Of a stretch of DNA of 64,000 nucleotides, positions 34,741 to 44,176 are shown one piece after another. Source of the stretch: Agromyces sp. H17E-10 (GTDB lineage: Bacteria > Actinomycetota > Actinomycetes > Actinomycetales > Microbacteriaceae); NCBI RefSeq assembly GCF_022919715.1, contig NZ_CP095042.1:4092001-4156000 (forward strand), given 5' to 3'. The translations under genes were made by a program, and so were the position numbers. Numbering within the stretch: position 1 is the first letter of the stretch; each line of letters starts with the position of its first letter. The notes under the pieces were generated by a model, which had not been told where the DNA came from, searched no databases, and worked only from the letters and a program-made list of their open reading frames with translations.

Positions 34741-35616
34741 TCAGTCGGCCGGGGCGGTGACGAAGTCGATGAGCTCCTCGACGCGGCCGAGCAAGGCCGG
34801 CTCGAGGTCGCCGTAGCCGCGCACCCGGCCGAGGATGTGCTGCCAGGCCCGAGCGATGTCGGCCTGGTCGGCGTGCGGCCAGCCGAACGCCTCGCACACG
34901 CCGTGCTTCCACTCGGTGCCGCGTGGGATGACGGGCCAGGCCTGCTTGCCGAGGCGGGCGGGCTTCACCGACTGCCAGACGTCGATGAACGGATGCCCCA
35001 CCACGAGCACGTGCGCCCGGTGCGGGCCGCGCGCGACCGCGTCGGCGATGCGCTGCTCCTTCGAGCCCGGCACGAGGTGGTCGACGAGCACGCCCGCCTT
35101 GCGACCCGGCCCCGGCCGGAACTCGGCGAGCACGTCGTCGAGCACGTCGACGCCCTCGAGATACTCGACGACGACGCCTTCGACCCGCAGGTCGGCACCC
35201 CAGACCTTCTCGACGAGCTCGGCGTCGTGCCGGCCCTCGACGAAGATGCGGCTCGGCAGGGCGACTCTCGCGGGCCCTCCCTGCTCGACGGCGAACGAGC
35301 CGGAGGCGGTGCGCAGGCGGCCCACCGGGGCCTTCGGCTTGGGCTTCACGAGCTGCACGGCGCGCCCCTCGACGAGGAATCCGTGACCGAGCGGGAACAG
35401 CCGGCGCTTGCCGAAGCGGTCCTCGAGCACGACGCTGCCCTGCTCGATGCCGACGACGGCGCCGCAGTAGCCCGACTCGGCGAGCTCGACGACGAGGTCG
35501 CGCTCGGCCTCGACGGTCGGGATCACGGTGCGGCCGTGGGCCTTCCAGTCGCCGGCGAGCACGTCGCTGCCGTAGCGGTCGAAGGGGTCGGCGTCGAGTG
35601 GAGGGGTCGCAGGCAC
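34741..35616 (-). CDS. DUF3097 protein, possible TOPRIM-like fold
   Basis: 291 aa from a GTG at 35616. The N-terminus (DRYGSDVLAGDWKAHGRTVIPTVEAERDLVVE) matches actinobacterial DUF3097. Residues ~125-200 read RIFVEGRHDAELVEKVWG, VVVEYLEGVDVLDDVL and AGVLVDHLVPGSKEQRIA: an early Glu and a later Asp in a beta-alpha pattern resembling TOPRIM catalytic domains (primase, OLD nuclease, M5). A TAGCCT box 6 nt upstream suggests a leaderless start. Function is unknown; a nuclease or ligase-like role is inference only. Confidence 0.8.
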   Translation of the reverse strand: MPATPPLDADPFDRYGSDVLAGDWKAHGRTVIPTVEAERDLVVELAESGYCGAVVGIEQGSVVLEDRFGKRRLFPLGHGFLVEGRAVQLVKPKPKAPVGRLRTASGSFAVEQGGPARVALPSRIFVEGRHDAELVEKVWGADLRVEGVVVEYLEGVDVLDDVLAEFRPGPGRKAGVLVDHLVPGSKEQRIADAVARGPHRAHVLVVGHPFIDVWQSVKPARLGKQAWPVIPRGTEWKHGVCEAFGWPHADQADIARAWQHILGRVRGYGDLEPALLGRVEELIDFVTAPAD

Positions 35617-35622
35617 CGGTCG

Positions 35623-35628
35623 AGGCTA
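35623..35628 (-). promoter_or_regulatory. -10 box (TAGCCT), leaderless candidate
   Basis: TAGCCT on the minus strand, 6 nt before the GTG of the DUF3097 gene. Confidence 0.45.
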
Positions 35629-35704
35629 TCGGAGCACCGGTCGCCGTCGCGCGAGGCGCACTGGCGAGTGGGCCGACGTCGGTCGGCGACGTGTCATCGG
35701 CGCG

Positions 35705-38700
35705 TCACCGGAAGTCGCGCGACCGCGTCTGCGCCTGCACCGTGAGCGGCTCGAAGCGGTCGACGACGAGGTTCGTGACCCCCTCCTTCGAGCGTTCGAG
35801 GATGCCGCGGACGACCATCGCCGGTGCTTCGCGGGCGATGCGCCGGTAGCGGTTCCAGACGCCGACGCCGGCGATCACGTTGAGCGTGCCCGACTCGTCC
35901 TCGAGGTTCAGGAAGGTGATGCCCGAGGCCGTCGCCGGCCGCTGGCGGTGGGTCACGACGCCGCCGACCTCGACCCGGCGCCCCGACTCGACCTCGCGCA
36001 GACGGTCGATGCGCACGGCCCCGCGCTCGTCGAGCCGTTCGCGGACGTGCCGGATCGGATGGTCGTCGGGGGAGATGCCGGTCGCCCACAGGTCGTACAC
36101 GACCTGCTCGGCGGGCGAGAGCATCGGCAGGAGCGGGGGCTGCACCACGACGACGGAGCCGGGCAGGAACTCGGCGCGATCCTGCGCCGCCTCGCCCGCG
36201 AGCCACAGCGCCTCGCGGCGTGCGAGCCCGAAGCCCTCGCAGGCGCCCGCCGCGGCGAGGGCCTCCAACTGCTCGGTGTCGAGCGCCGCGCGCCGGGAGA
36301 GGTCGCCCAGGTCGCGATACGGCCCGTGCGCCTCGCGCTCGTCGACGATGCGCTGCGCCACCTCGACGCCGATCGACGAGACGTCGGCGAGTCCGAGCCG
36401 CACCGCGAAGGCACCGTCGCGACGGTGCTCGGCCGACCGGTCGGGGGCGTCGAGGTCGAAGTCCCCGATGTCGGGCTGGTCGGGGCACGCGCACGCCGCC
36501 ATGCCGGTCGGCGTGCGGCGGCCGGACGACGCCCGCCCCGGTGCATCCGCGTCGACGACTGCTTCGAGCCCCGCGTGCACGCCCGACCGCAGCACGTCGG
36601 GGCGCAGCACCCGCACCCCGTGCCGGCGTGCGTCGGCGGTGAGGGTCTGCGGCGAGTAGAAGCCCATCGGCTGGGCGCGCAGCAGCGCCGCGAGGAACGC
36701 GGCGGGGTAGTGCAGCTTCAGCCACGAGCTCGCGTAGACGAGCAGGGCGAACGAGAGCGCGTGGCTCTCGGCGAAGCCGAAGTTCGCGAACGCCTCGATC
36801 TTCTCGTAGATCGCCTGCGCGTCGTCGTCGCTGAGGCCGTTGTCGGCCATGCCCTCGAAGAGCTTCTCGCGCAGCTTCGAGATCTTCTCGACCCCGCGCT
36901 TGGAGCCCATCGCCCGGCGCAGCAGGTCGGCGTCGGCGGCGCTGCAGCCGCCGACGGCGACGGCCATCTGCATGAGCTGCTCCTGGAAGAGCGGCACGCC
37001 GAGCGTGCGCTCGAGCACCGGCTCGAGGTTCGGATGCAGGTAGCTCACCGCCTCTTCGCCCGTGCGCCGCCGGATGTACGGGTGCACCGCACCGCCCTGC
37101 ACCGGCCCCGGCCGGATGAGCGCGATCTCGACGACGAGGTCGTAGTACTCGCGCGGCTTCAGGCGGGGGAGCGTGCCGATCTGCGCCCGGCTCTCGACCT
37201 GGAAGACGCCGATCGAGTCGGCCCGGCAGAGCATGTCGTAGACCGCCGGCTCCTCCTTCGGGATCGACTGCAGCTCCCACGTCTCGCCCGTGTGCTCGCG
37301 TACGAGGTCGAACGTGTACTGCAGCGCGGCGAGCATGCCGAGCCCGAGCAGGTCGAACTTCACGAGGCCCATCCAGGCGCAGTCGTCCTTGTCCCATTGC
37401 AGCACCGTGCGGCGCTCCATGCGCGCGTGCTCGATCGGGCAGACCTCACCCACCGGCCGGTCGGTGAGCACCATGCCGCCCGAGTGGATGCCGAGGTGGC
37501 GTGGGAACCCGAGCACCTGCTCGGCGAGCTCGATCACGGGCGCCGGGATGTCGTGGTCGTCGGTCTCGACCACCGCGCCCCAGCGCTCGACCTGGCGCGA
37601 CCACGCGTCCTGCTGCCCGGCCGAGTAGCCGAGCGCCTTCGCCATGTCGCGCACCGCGACCTTCGGCCGGTAGCTGATGACGTTCGCGACCTGCGCGGCG
37701 TTCTGCCGGCCGTACTTCTCGTAGACGTACTGGATGATCTCCTCGCGCCGGTCGGAATCGAAGTCGACGTCGATGTCGGGCTCCTCGTCGCGGAGCGCCG
37801 AGAGGAACCGCTCGAACGGCAGGCCGAACTTGATCGAGTCGACGGCGGTGATGCGCAGCGCGTAGCAGACGGCCGAGTTCGCGGCCGAGCCGCGTCCCTG
37901 GCAGAGGATGCCGCGGCTGCGCGCCTCCCGGACGAGATCGTGCACGATCAGGAAGTAGCCGGGGAAGTCCTTCTGCTCGATGATCGCGAGCTCGTGCTCG
38001 AGCCGGGCCTGCACCGCATCGGATGCCTCGGGGTAGAGCTCCGCAGCACCCTGCCGAACGAGCTCGCGCAACCAGCTCATCGGTGTGTGCCCCTCGGGCA
38101 CCTCTTGACGGGGGAGCCTGGGCTTGGCGCTGCGCAGCGTGAAGCCGAGCTCCTCGGCGAGCGTGACCGAGTGCTCGACCGCGCCCGGGTACCTCGCGAA
38201 CCTGGCCTGCATCTCGGCACCGCTGCGCAGGTGCTGGCCGTCGGAGGCCGGCAGCCACCCGTCGAGCTCGTCGAGGCTGCGCCGGGCCCGAACGGCGGCG
38301 AGCGCGTTCGCGAGCCGGTGCTCGGGCGGGGTCGCGTAGTGCACGGCGTTCGTCGCGACGACCCGCAGCCGGGCACGCTCGGCGAGGCCCGAGAGCAGGT
38401 CGTTCGCCCGCTGGTCGGTCGGGTGCCCGTGGTCGAAGAACTCGACGACGACCTGGTCGCGCCCGAACAGCGCGACCAGTCGGTCGAGCTCTCGCCATGC
38501 GCCATCCGCACCGTCGGTCGCGAGCGCCCGCCTGACCGCCCCCTTGCGGCACCCCGTGAGCACCGTCCAGTCGCCGCCGGCCCGCGCACCGAGGTCGTCG
38601 AGGTCGTAGACCGGGCGGCCCTTCTCGCCGCCCGCGAGCTGTCCGGCCGTGATCGCCGCGGCGAGCCGGTGGTAGCCGGCCTCCTGCCGCGCGAGCACGA

Positions 38701-39136
38701 GCAGGTGCTCGCCCTCGGGATCGGCCGCACCCATCTGCGGCGCGGAGAGCCCGAGCGAGAGCTCGGCCCCGAAGACGGTCGTGAGCTCGGTGAAGCTCTC
38801 AGCCGCCTCGGCGAAGCGCACGATGCCGTAGAAGCCGTCGTGGTCGGTCACGGCGAGCCCCGTGAGGCCGAGCCGGTGCGCCTCCTCGACGAGCTGCTCG
38901 GGCGCCGAGGCGCCGTCGAGGAAGCTGTAGTTCGTGTGCGCGTGGAGCTCGGCGTACGGCACGACGGGGCCCTCGGGGGCGGTGAGCCCCTCGCTCGGCC
39001 GGTAGGGCTGGCGCTTGCGGCTGAACGCCGGGCCGTCGCCCCCGTCGGCGATGAGCTTCGACGGGCTCGGCCTGCGGCGGTCGCTGAGCTTGCGCTCGAG
39101 CTCCGACCACGGGATCTCTGGGTTGTTCCAGCCCAT
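35705..39136 (-). CDS. dnaE2: Error-prone DNA polymerase III alpha subunit
   Basis: 1143 aa, the usual DnaE2 length. The PHP domain opens at ~55 with AELHAHTNYSFLDGAS; the polymerase core shows PDIDVDFDSDRREE with catalytic Asp residues, GRGSAANS and the GGMVLTDRP region; helix-hairpin-helix and OB-fold segments lie near the C-terminus (EVGGVVTHRQRPATASG). It carries out damage-induced mutagenic translesion synthesis together with ImuA and ImuB. Third gene of imuA-imuB-dnaE2, 28 nt behind imuB; SOS control comes from the box at 41493. Confidence 0.95.
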   Translation of the reverse strand: MGWNNPEIPWSELERKLSDRRRPSPSKLIADGGDGPAFSRKRQPYRPSEGLTAPEGPVVPYAELHAHTNYSFLDGASAPEQLVEEAHRLGLTGLAVTDHDGFYGIVRFAEAAESFTELTTVFGAELSLGLSAPQMGAADPEGEHLLVLARQEAGYHRLAAAITAGQLAGGEKGRPVYDLDDLGARAGGDWTVLTGCRKGAVRRALATDGADGAWRELDRLVALFGRDQVVVEFFDHGHPTDQRANDLLSGLAERARLRVVATNAVHYATPPEHRLANALAAVRARRSLDELDGWLPASDGQHLRSGAEMQARFARYPGAVEHSVTLAEELGFTLRSAKPRLPRQEVPEGHTPMSWLRELVRQGAAELYPEASDAVQARLEHELAIIEQKDFPGYFLIVHDLVREARSRGILCQGRGSAANSAVCYALRITAVDSIKFGLPFERFLSALRDEEPDIDVDFDSDRREEIIQYVYEKYGRQNAAQVANVISYRPKVAVRDMAKALGYSAGQQDAWSRQVERWGAVVETDDHDIPAPVIELAEQVLGFPRHLGIHSGGMVLTDRPVGEVCPIEHARMERRTVLQWDKDDCAWMGLVKFDLLGLGMLAALQYTFDLVREHTGETWELQSIPKEEPAVYDMLCRADSIGVFQVESRAQIGTLPRLKPREYYDLVVEIALIRPGPVQGGAVHPYIRRRTGEEAVSYLHPNLEPVLERTLGVPLFQEQLMQMAVAVGGCSAADADLLRRAMGSKRGVEKISKLREKLFEGMADNGLSDDDAQAIYEKIEAFANFGFAESHALSFALLVYASSWLKLHYPAAFLAALLRAQPMGFYSPQTLTADARRHGVRVLRPDVLRSGVHAGLEAVVDADAPGRASSGRRTPTGMAACACPDQPDIGDFDLDAPDRSAEHRRDGAFAVRLGLADVSSIGVEVAQRIVDEREAHGPYRDLGDLSRRAALDTEQLEALAAAGACEGFGLARREALWLAGEAAQDRAEFLPGSVVVVQPPLLPMLSPAEQVVYDLWATGISPDDHPIRHVRERLDERGAVRIDRLREVESGRRVEVGGVVTHRQRPATASGITFLNLEDESGTLNVIAGVGVWNRYRRIAREAPAMVVRGILERSKEGVTNLVVDRFEPLTVQAQTRSRDFR

Positions 39137-39164
39137 CAGCGGCTGTCCCTCCGTGCGGTGGCCA

Positions 39165-40709
39165 TCAGTCGTACCTCGCCTCGGCCCACCAGCCGTCGGC
39201 GTCGCGCACGAGCAGCCACGCGCAGCCGTCGTGGTCGACGAGCTGGAACCGGTGCACGCGGCGGGCGTGCTCGTCGTCCCACCAGCGCTCGACGACCGGC
39301 CACGGCCCCGCCCAGGCGCGCACCCGTGCCGGCGCGGCGCCGCCGACCGCGAACGTCTCGGGGGGCGACGAGATCGCCCCCCGCTCGTCGATCGCGACGG
39401 GCGCGCTCGCCGCGTCGAGCAGGGCGACCGGATGCCGCTCGCGGAAGACGCTCGCCGGTGCGAGCGCCGGCAGGCTGCCCGGCCACGGTGCCTCGCGTCG
39501 CTCGGGCGGGCGGTCGCCCCACGGCACGAGCACCTGCCGGTCGGCGAGCATGCGACCGCCGCCGACGGCCGCCGTGACGACGCCCTCGTGCCCGAGCATG
39601 CTCTGCACCCGGGTGAGCGCGTGGTGCACCCGCTCGTCGGGCCCGCGGCCCCAGAGGCCCTCCTCGTGGTTCGCCGTCCCGTCGACCCGTTCGGGGATCA
39701 CCCGCAACGCCGTGATCGGCGAGGCGAGCCCGCTGTCGGCCGTGCCGGCACCCTGCAGCTGCCAGCGCACCCGGTCGACCACGTCGGCTGGGGTGAACCA
39801 GCGCGGATGCAGCCAGCTGCGACTCGACCGGCCACCGCGTTCGTCGTCGAGCTCGACGCGGATCGCCGTGCAGACGAGGCGGACCGCCCGCATGCGGTCG
39901 ATGAACTCCTCGGCCCGCACCCGGAACGCGAAGGCGAGCTGGTCGATGCGGTCGAGCGGGGGTTCGAACTCGGCGAGCACCTCGAACTCGGGTGGCGGTG
40001 TGCGGGCAGCCACGCCGGTGGACTCGCGCCCGGCGGCCCGGTCGTGGGCGAACGCCCCGGCCGCCCCGAACCGCCGGCGCACGTCGTCGGCGGGCAGCGC
40101 CGCGAACTCGCCGAGGGTCCGCACACCGAGCCGGTTCAGCAGCACCCGGGTGCGCTCGTCGACCACGAGGCCGACGGGCAGTGGGGCGAGGAACCCGGCC
40201 GCGCCGCCCGGCTCCACGATGCCGACGTCCGGTGCGGCCCGCACCGCCCGCGCCGCCTGCTCGGCGGCGAAGGGCCCGTCGGCGACCCCGACGCGAACTT
40301 CTGGGCCGAGCTGCGTCACGGTGTCGAGCAGCGCCCGGGCCGCGGCATCCTCACCGCCGTAGTAGCGGGCCGGTCCGCGCGCACGCATCGCGAGCGTGCC
40401 CGGCCGCACGACCTGGACGCCCGGCACGGCGCCTTCGACCCGCCGCACGACGGGTTCGAAGGCCCGCACGTCGAGCACCGGGTCGTACGCCAGCACGGTG
40501 AGCGCGGGGGAGCGGTACTGCGCCTCTCGGAGCCGGAGCCCCCGTTTCACCCCGTCGCGACGTGCCGCCGCCGAACACGAGTGCACGGCACCGCGGTCGG
40601 TGAGCGCGATCGGGGCGTCGAGGTCGAGCCCGGCCTCGCGGGCGGCGGCGAACACCGGCCAGTCGGGGCACCAGAGCACGATCGAGCGGGTGGGGGAGCC
40701 GGGCATCAT
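39165..40709 (-). CDS. imuB: ImuB, catalytically inactive Y-family polymerase
   Basis: 514 aa from the ATG at 40709, which overlaps the imuA stop (ATGA; a second ATG directly follows). The N-terminus RSIVLWCPDWPVFAAA replaces the catalytic Asp region of active DinB proteins, and the later SxDE motif is absent (VVRPGTL region), as expected for ImuB. VLLNRLGVRTLGEFAALP is the helix-hairpin-helix. The C-terminal part should hold the clamp-binding motif. In mycobacteria ImuB links ImuA and DnaE2 to the beta clamp. Confidence 0.92.
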   Translation of the reverse strand: MMPGSPTRSIVLWCPDWPVFAAAREAGLDLDAPIALTDRGAVHSCSAAARRDGVKRGLRLREAQYRSPALTVLAYDPVLDVRAFEPVVRRVEGAVPGVQVVRPGTLAMRARGPARYYGGEDAAARALLDTVTQLGPEVRVGVADGPFAAEQAARAVRAAPDVGIVEPGGAAGFLAPLPVGLVVDERTRVLLNRLGVRTLGEFAALPADDVRRRFGAAGAFAHDRAAGRESTGVAARTPPPEFEVLAEFEPPLDRIDQLAFAFRVRAEEFIDRMRAVRLVCTAIRVELDDERGGRSSRSWLHPRWFTPADVVDRVRWQLQGAGTADSGLASPITALRVIPERVDGTANHEEGLWGRGPDERVHHALTRVQSMLGHEGVVTAAVGGGRMLADRQVLVPWGDRPPERREAPWPGSLPALAPASVFRERHPVALLDAASAPVAIDERGAISSPPETFAVGGAAPARVRAWAGPWPVVERWWDDEHARRVHRFQLVDHDGCAWLLVRDADGWWAEARYD

Positions 40710-41482
40710 GCCGGCCTCCGGAACTCGCCGTGCAGCACGGGTGCGAGCCCGGGCCCGCCGGCCGACGGGGCGGCTTCGGACGACGAGAGGACGCCGGCCG
40801 GTCGGGCGGCCCCCGCCTCGGCCATCGCCGCGAACCCGAGCGACCGGTCGGGCAGCCGCAGCCGAGACCGGCGCCGCTTCACGAACGATCCCCGCCCGGC
40901 TGCGCTCACCACGACCTCGCGCTCGTCGAGCAGGCCGTGGCCGACCCCCAGCCCGTGCCACTCGCTCGCCTCGACCTCGAGGCTCGCGTCGCTGCCCGGC
41001 CAGGCGCCGGCGGCGATGAGCACGGCACCGCGCTCGCGCAGGCGGGCGGCGAGCCGGGATGCCTCGGCGGGGGCGACGCGCTCGGTCGGCCGCACCGCGA
41101 CGACGGGGATGACGTCGGCGAGCGCCGCGACGACCGGCAACCACTGCCGACCCGGTTCGGGCACGAGCACGAGCCGGTCGAGGTCGATGCCGAACCGCGC
41201 GGCGGCCTCGACGCCGAACTCGGGCATACCGACGACCGCGACCCAGCGCCCGCTCGCCGACGGGGTCGCGAGCAGCGCCATCACGAGGGTGGTCGACCCG
41301 CGTGCCTCGACGACGGTGCCCTCGCGCAGGCTGCCGCCCGGCAGGAGCCCGGCGAAGGCGGGATGGGTCGGCACCGCCCGGGTGTCGAGCCGGGTCGCCT
41401 GCATTCCGTGGATGCGCGCCTGCAACTCGTCGACCCGCTCGAGGCGGGCCGTCGACGAGGAGAGGGGAGCAGCCGGCGTCAC
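40706..41482 (-). CDS. imuA: ImuA, RecA-like mutasome protein
   Basis: 258 aa from a GTG at 41482. A degenerate RecA/SulA-like domain: the P-loop position reads ARGSTTLVMALL rather than GxxxxGKT, followed by WVAVVGMPEFGVEAAARFGIDLDRLVLVPEPG. The Arg-rich C-terminal segment GSFVKRRRSRLRLPD is typical. It is the first gene of the SOS mutasome operon. An SOS box lies 11 nt upstream of the start codon, between -35-like TTGCCA and a -10-like region. Confidence 0.9.
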   Translation of the reverse strand: MTPAAPLSSSTARLERVDELQARIHGMQATRLDTRAVPTHPAFAGLLPGGSLREGTVVEARGSTTLVMALLATPSASGRWVAVVGMPEFGVEAAARFGIDLDRLVLVPEPGRQWLPVVAALADVIPVVAVRPTERVAPAEASRLAARLRERGAVLIAAGAWPGSDASLEVEASEWHGLGVGHGLLDEREVVVSAAGRGSFVKRRRSRLRLPDRSLGFAAMAEAGAARPAGVLSSSEAAPSAGGPGLAPVLHGEFRRPA

Positions 41483-41492
41483 CCATCAAGTT

Positions 41493-41508
41493 TCGAACAC
41501 ATGTTCGA
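41493..41508 (-). promoter_or_regulatory. LexA-type SOS box of imuA-imuB-dnaE2
   Basis: TCGAACACATGTTCGA is a perfect palindromic match to the Gram-positive/actinobacterial LexA consensus (CGAACNNNNGTTCG). On the minus strand it sits in the 18-nt spacer between TTGCCA and AAACTT, so bound LexA would cover the promoter. Confidence 0.9.
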
Positions 41509-41556
41509 ATGTGGCAAGTCGTCGAAACCGAACGTCCGCAACCGCCCCGAGAAACG

Positions 41557-41590
41557 CGAAAGGGCCGGATCTTCCGATCCGGCCCTTTCG
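41557..41590 (-). terminator. Terminator of tRNA-Leu
   Basis: CGAAAGGGCCGGATC - TTCC - GATCCGGCCCTTTCG, a perfect 15-bp stem starting 8 nt after the tRNA 3' end on the minus strand. Confidence 0.85.
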
Positions 41591-41597
41591 ACCCACG

Positions 41598-41682
41598 TGC
41601 GCGAGGGGGGACTTGAACCCCCACGCCCTATACGGGCACTAGCACCTCAAGCTAGCGCGTCTGCCAATTCCGCCACCCGCGC
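41598..41682 (-). tRNA. tRNA-Leu (anticodon GAG)
   Basis: 85 nt on the minus strand. Acceptor GCGCGGG pairs with CTCGCGC (one G-T), discriminator A; D-arm with GGCGGAATTGGCAGACGCGC; anticodon arm CTAGC-TTGAGGT-GCTAG gives GAG; long variable arm (TGCCCGTATAGGGCG), as in class II tRNAs; T-arm GGGGG-TTCAAGT-CCCCC. CCA is not encoded. It reads CUC and CUU codons. Confidence 0.96.
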
Positions 41683-41826
41683 GTGGTTTCCGCTGATCTC
41701 TCAGCGGCCGTAGAAGACATTAGCACGGTTTCGAGAGGGCATTTGACCAAACGATCGCAGCCGGTGCCTCCCGCAGCGGAAACCCCGGATGAGACGAACG
41801 AAACTCGCGGGGGAGCCGGTACCGAC

Positions 41827-41832
41827 TAGCGT
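41827..41832 (+). promoter_or_regulatory. -10 box (TAGCGT), leaderless candidate
   Basis: TAGCGT lies 7 nt before the ATG at 41840 of the M20 peptidase gene. Confidence 0.45.
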
Positions 41833-41839
41833 GGAACGC

Positions 41840-43159
41840 ATGGCCGAGGCATCCGCGAACCCCGACACCCAGCTCGATGAGACCGCGGTGATCGCCCGCG
41901 ACCTCATCCGCTTCGACACCTCGAACTACGGCAACGGTCGCGCGAACGGCGAGCGCGAGGCCGCCGAGTACGTCGAAGCGCGTCTCGCCGCGCTCGGCCT
42001 CGAGCCGCGGATGTTCGAACCCGAGCCGCGCCGCACGAGCGTCGTCGCACGCGTGCCGGGGCGCAACCCCGAGAAGCCGGCACTCGTCGTGCACGGCCAC
42101 CTCGACGTCGTACCCGCCGACGCACGCAACTGGAGCGTCGACCCCTTCGCGGGCGAGATCCGCGACGGCATGCTCTGGGGCAGGGGCGCCGTCGACATGA
42201 AGGACATGGACGCGATGATGCTCGCCGCCCTCGGCGACGTGCTCGCCGACGGCGGTCAGCCCGAGCGCGACCTCGTCATCGCGTTCTTCGCCGACGAGGA
42301 GGCCGGCGGGGGAGCGGGCTCCGGCTGGCTCGTCGACCACCACCCCGAGCTCTTCGCGGGCGCGACCGAGGCGATCAGCGAGGTCGGCGGCTACTCCATA
42401 ACGGTCGGTGGCCGTCGCGCCTACCTGCTGCAGACGGGCGAGAAGTCCCTGCTCTGGATCAAGCTCGTCGCCCGCGGCGTCGCGGCGCACGGCTCCCGGC
42501 TCATCCGCGACAACGCGATCACGAAGCTCGCCGAGGCGATCGCGACGCTCGGTCGCACCGAGTGGCCGATGCGCCTAACCGACACGACGCGAGAACTGCT
42601 GGCCGAGATCGCCGCCGTCCTGGGCGTCGACCCCGAGCAGGTCTCGCCCGACGAGCTCGCCCTCGCGACCGGATCGGCATCGGGATTCATCACGGCGACC
42701 CTGCGCACGACGTCGAACCCGACGCTGCTGGAGGCCGGGTACAAGCACAACGTCATCCCCGACCGCGCCGAGGCGCTCGTCGACATCCGCACCCTCCCGG
42801 GCGAGGAGGAGGCGGTGCTGGCCGAGGTGCAGGCGCTCGTGGGCGACGACGTCGAGATCGAGATCGTGCACCGCGACGTCGGGCTCGAGAGCCCCACGTC
42901 GGGCAGTCTCGTCGACGCCGTCAAGCGATCACTCGAGACGCACGACCCGGGCGCGCCCGTGTTCCCGTACCTGCTGTCGGGCGGCACCGACAACAAGGCG
43001 CTCAGCCGCCTCGGTATCGCGGGCTACGGGTTCGCGCCGCTGCGCCTGCCCGAAGGCTTGGACTTCCCTGCGATGTTCCACGGCGTTGACGAGCGGGTGC
43101 CGCTCGACGCACTAGTCTTCGGTAGGCGGGTCCTTCGCGACCTGCTCCTCGAGTACTGA
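41840..43159 (+). CDS. M20 family metallo-hydrolase
   Basis: 439 aa. Metal ligands: His in [10 protein letters not shown], bridging Asp in [11 protein letters not shown], catalytic Glu-Glu in FADEEAGGG, and a C-terminal His in AMFHGVDER. The middle third is a dimerisation domain ([16 protein letters not shown] ... [10 protein letters not shown]). Such enzymes hydrolyse peptides, acyl-amino acids or carbamoyl compounds; substrate not evident. No signal peptide. Its start lies 7 nt after TAGCGT. Confidence 0.9.
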   Translation: MAEASANPDTQLDETAVIARDLIRFDTSNYGNGRANGEREAAEYVEARLAALGLEPRMFEPEPRRTSVVARVPGRNPEKPALVVHGHLDVVPADARNWSVDPFAGEIRDGMLWGRGAVDMKDMDAMMLAALGDVLADGGQPERDLVIAFFADEEAGGGAGSGWLVDHHPELFAGATEAISEVGGYSITVGGRRAYLLQTGEKSLLWIKLVARGVAAHGSRLIRDNAITKLAEAIATLGRTEWPMRLTDTTRELLAEIAAVLGVDPEQVSPDELALATGSASGFITATLRTTSNPTLLEAGYKHNVIPDRAEALVDIRTLPGEEEAVLAEVQALVGDDVEIEIVHRDVGLESPTSGSLVDAVKRSLETHDPGAPVFPYLLSGGTDNKALSRLGIAGYGFAPLRLPEGLDFPAMFHGVDERVPLDALVFGRRVLRDLLLEY

Positions 43160-43218
43160 CCGGCGAGTCGTCGGCGCAGCGGCCCGCGATCGGCCCGCGC
43201 CCGGAAGGCTTGCGCACA

Positions 43219-43243
43219 CCTCCGACTTCCGCGGAGGCGGAAG
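43219..43243 (+). promoter_or_regulatory. Two mutually exclusive hairpins before uppP
   Basis: CCTCCG (43219-43224) can pair with CGGAGG (43232-43237), or CTTCCGC (43226-43232) with GCGGAAG (43237-43243). Each fold would cover a different purine-rich stretch next to the uppP start. It may be chance in GC-rich DNA. Confidence 0.3.
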
Positions 43244-43247
43244 GCGG

Positions 43248-44078
43248 ATGCACCACGTGATCGAAGCGCTCATCCTCGGATTCGTCCAGGGCCTCACCGA
43301 GTTCCTCCCGATCTCCTCGAGCGCCCACCTGCGCATCCTCGGCGAGTTCCTCCCGGGCGCCCAGGACCCGGGCGCGGCGTTCACCGCGATCACCCAGCTC
43401 GGCACCGAGACCGCGGTCGTCGTGTTCTTCTGGCGCGACATCGTGCGCATCGTGTCGCACTGGTTCGGGTCGTTCACCGGACGGGTGCCCCGCAACGACC
43501 CCGACGCGCGCATGGGCTGGCTCATCATCATCGGCTCGATCCCCATCGTCGTGTTCGGGCTGCTGTTCCAGGACGAGATCGAGACCGTCCTGCGATCGCT
43601 CTGGATCACCGCGACGATGCTCGTCGTGTTCGGCATCATCCTCGGCCTCGCCGACTGGGCGGGAGCCAAGCGCCGCAAGCTCGACGAGCTGACCTACCCG
43701 CACGGCATCCTCTTCGGCCTCGCCCAGTCGCTCTCGCTCATCCCCGGCGTCTCCCGCTCGGGCGGCACGATCACGATGGGCCTGCTGCTCGGCTACGAGC
43801 GGGCGGCGGCCGCGCGGTACGCCTTCCTGCTCGCGATCCCGGCGGTGTTCGGCAGCGGGCTCTTCCAGCTCGTGAAGAGCCTCGACGAGCCCAGCGTCTA
43901 CAGCCCGCTCGAGACCGCGGCCGCGACGGGCGTCGCGTTCCTCGTGGCGATCCTCGTGATCGCGTTCTTCATGAAGTGGATCTCGAAGCACAGCTTCCTG
44001 CCGTTCGTGATCTACCGCATCGCGCTCGGCGGGCTCATCTTCTTCCTGCTCGCGAACGGCACGCTCCAGCCCCTCTGA
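43248..44078 (+). CDS. uppP: Undecaprenyl-diphosphatase
   Basis: 276 aa. Catalytic motif 1 [17 protein letters not shown] near residue 12, motif 2 PGVSRSGGT near 170, and about eight hydrophobic segments, the BacA/UppP plan. It recycles undecaprenyl pyrophosphate to the monophosphate carrier of peptidoglycan precursors. The ATG is preceded by purine-rich sequence (GGAGGCGGAAGGCGG). Monocistronic, with a terminator behind it, converging on the PAC2 gene. Confidence 0.95.
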   Translation: MHHVIEALILGFVQGLTEFLPISSSAHLRILGEFLPGAQDPGAAFTAITQLGTETAVVVFFWRDIVRIVSHWFGSFTGRVPRNDPDARMGWLIIIGSIPIVVFGLLFQDEIETVLRSLWITATMLVVFGIILGLADWAGAKRRKLDELTYPHGILFGLAQSLSLIPGVSRSGGTITMGLLLGYERAAAARYAFLLAIPAVFGSGLFQLVKSLDEPSVYSPLETAAATGVAFLVAILVIAFFMKWISKHSFLPFVIYRIALGGLIFFLLANGTLQPL

Positions 44079-44092
44079 GGGCCATCCTGAAC

Positions 44093-44119
44093 CGGGATGC
44101 CTCCGCCGGAGGCATCCCG
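44093..44119. terminator. Terminator between uppP and PAC2 gene
   Basis: CGGGATGCCTCC - GCC - GGAGGCATCCCG, a perfect 12-bp stem between convergent genes. Confidence 0.7.
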
Positions 44120-44176
44120 ATCGGACGCGCCCGCGGGCGCAGGTCACTGCATCAGCGCCGGAGGCGGCCGGACGCG

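Noticed and set aside
35948..39577. Very long open frame (1209 codons) on the plus strand opposite dnaE2
   Set aside because: It is the antisense shadow of a GC-rich gene: product rich in Arg, Gly, Val and His without domains, no ribosome-binding site, while dnaE2 on the other strand has all its motifs.
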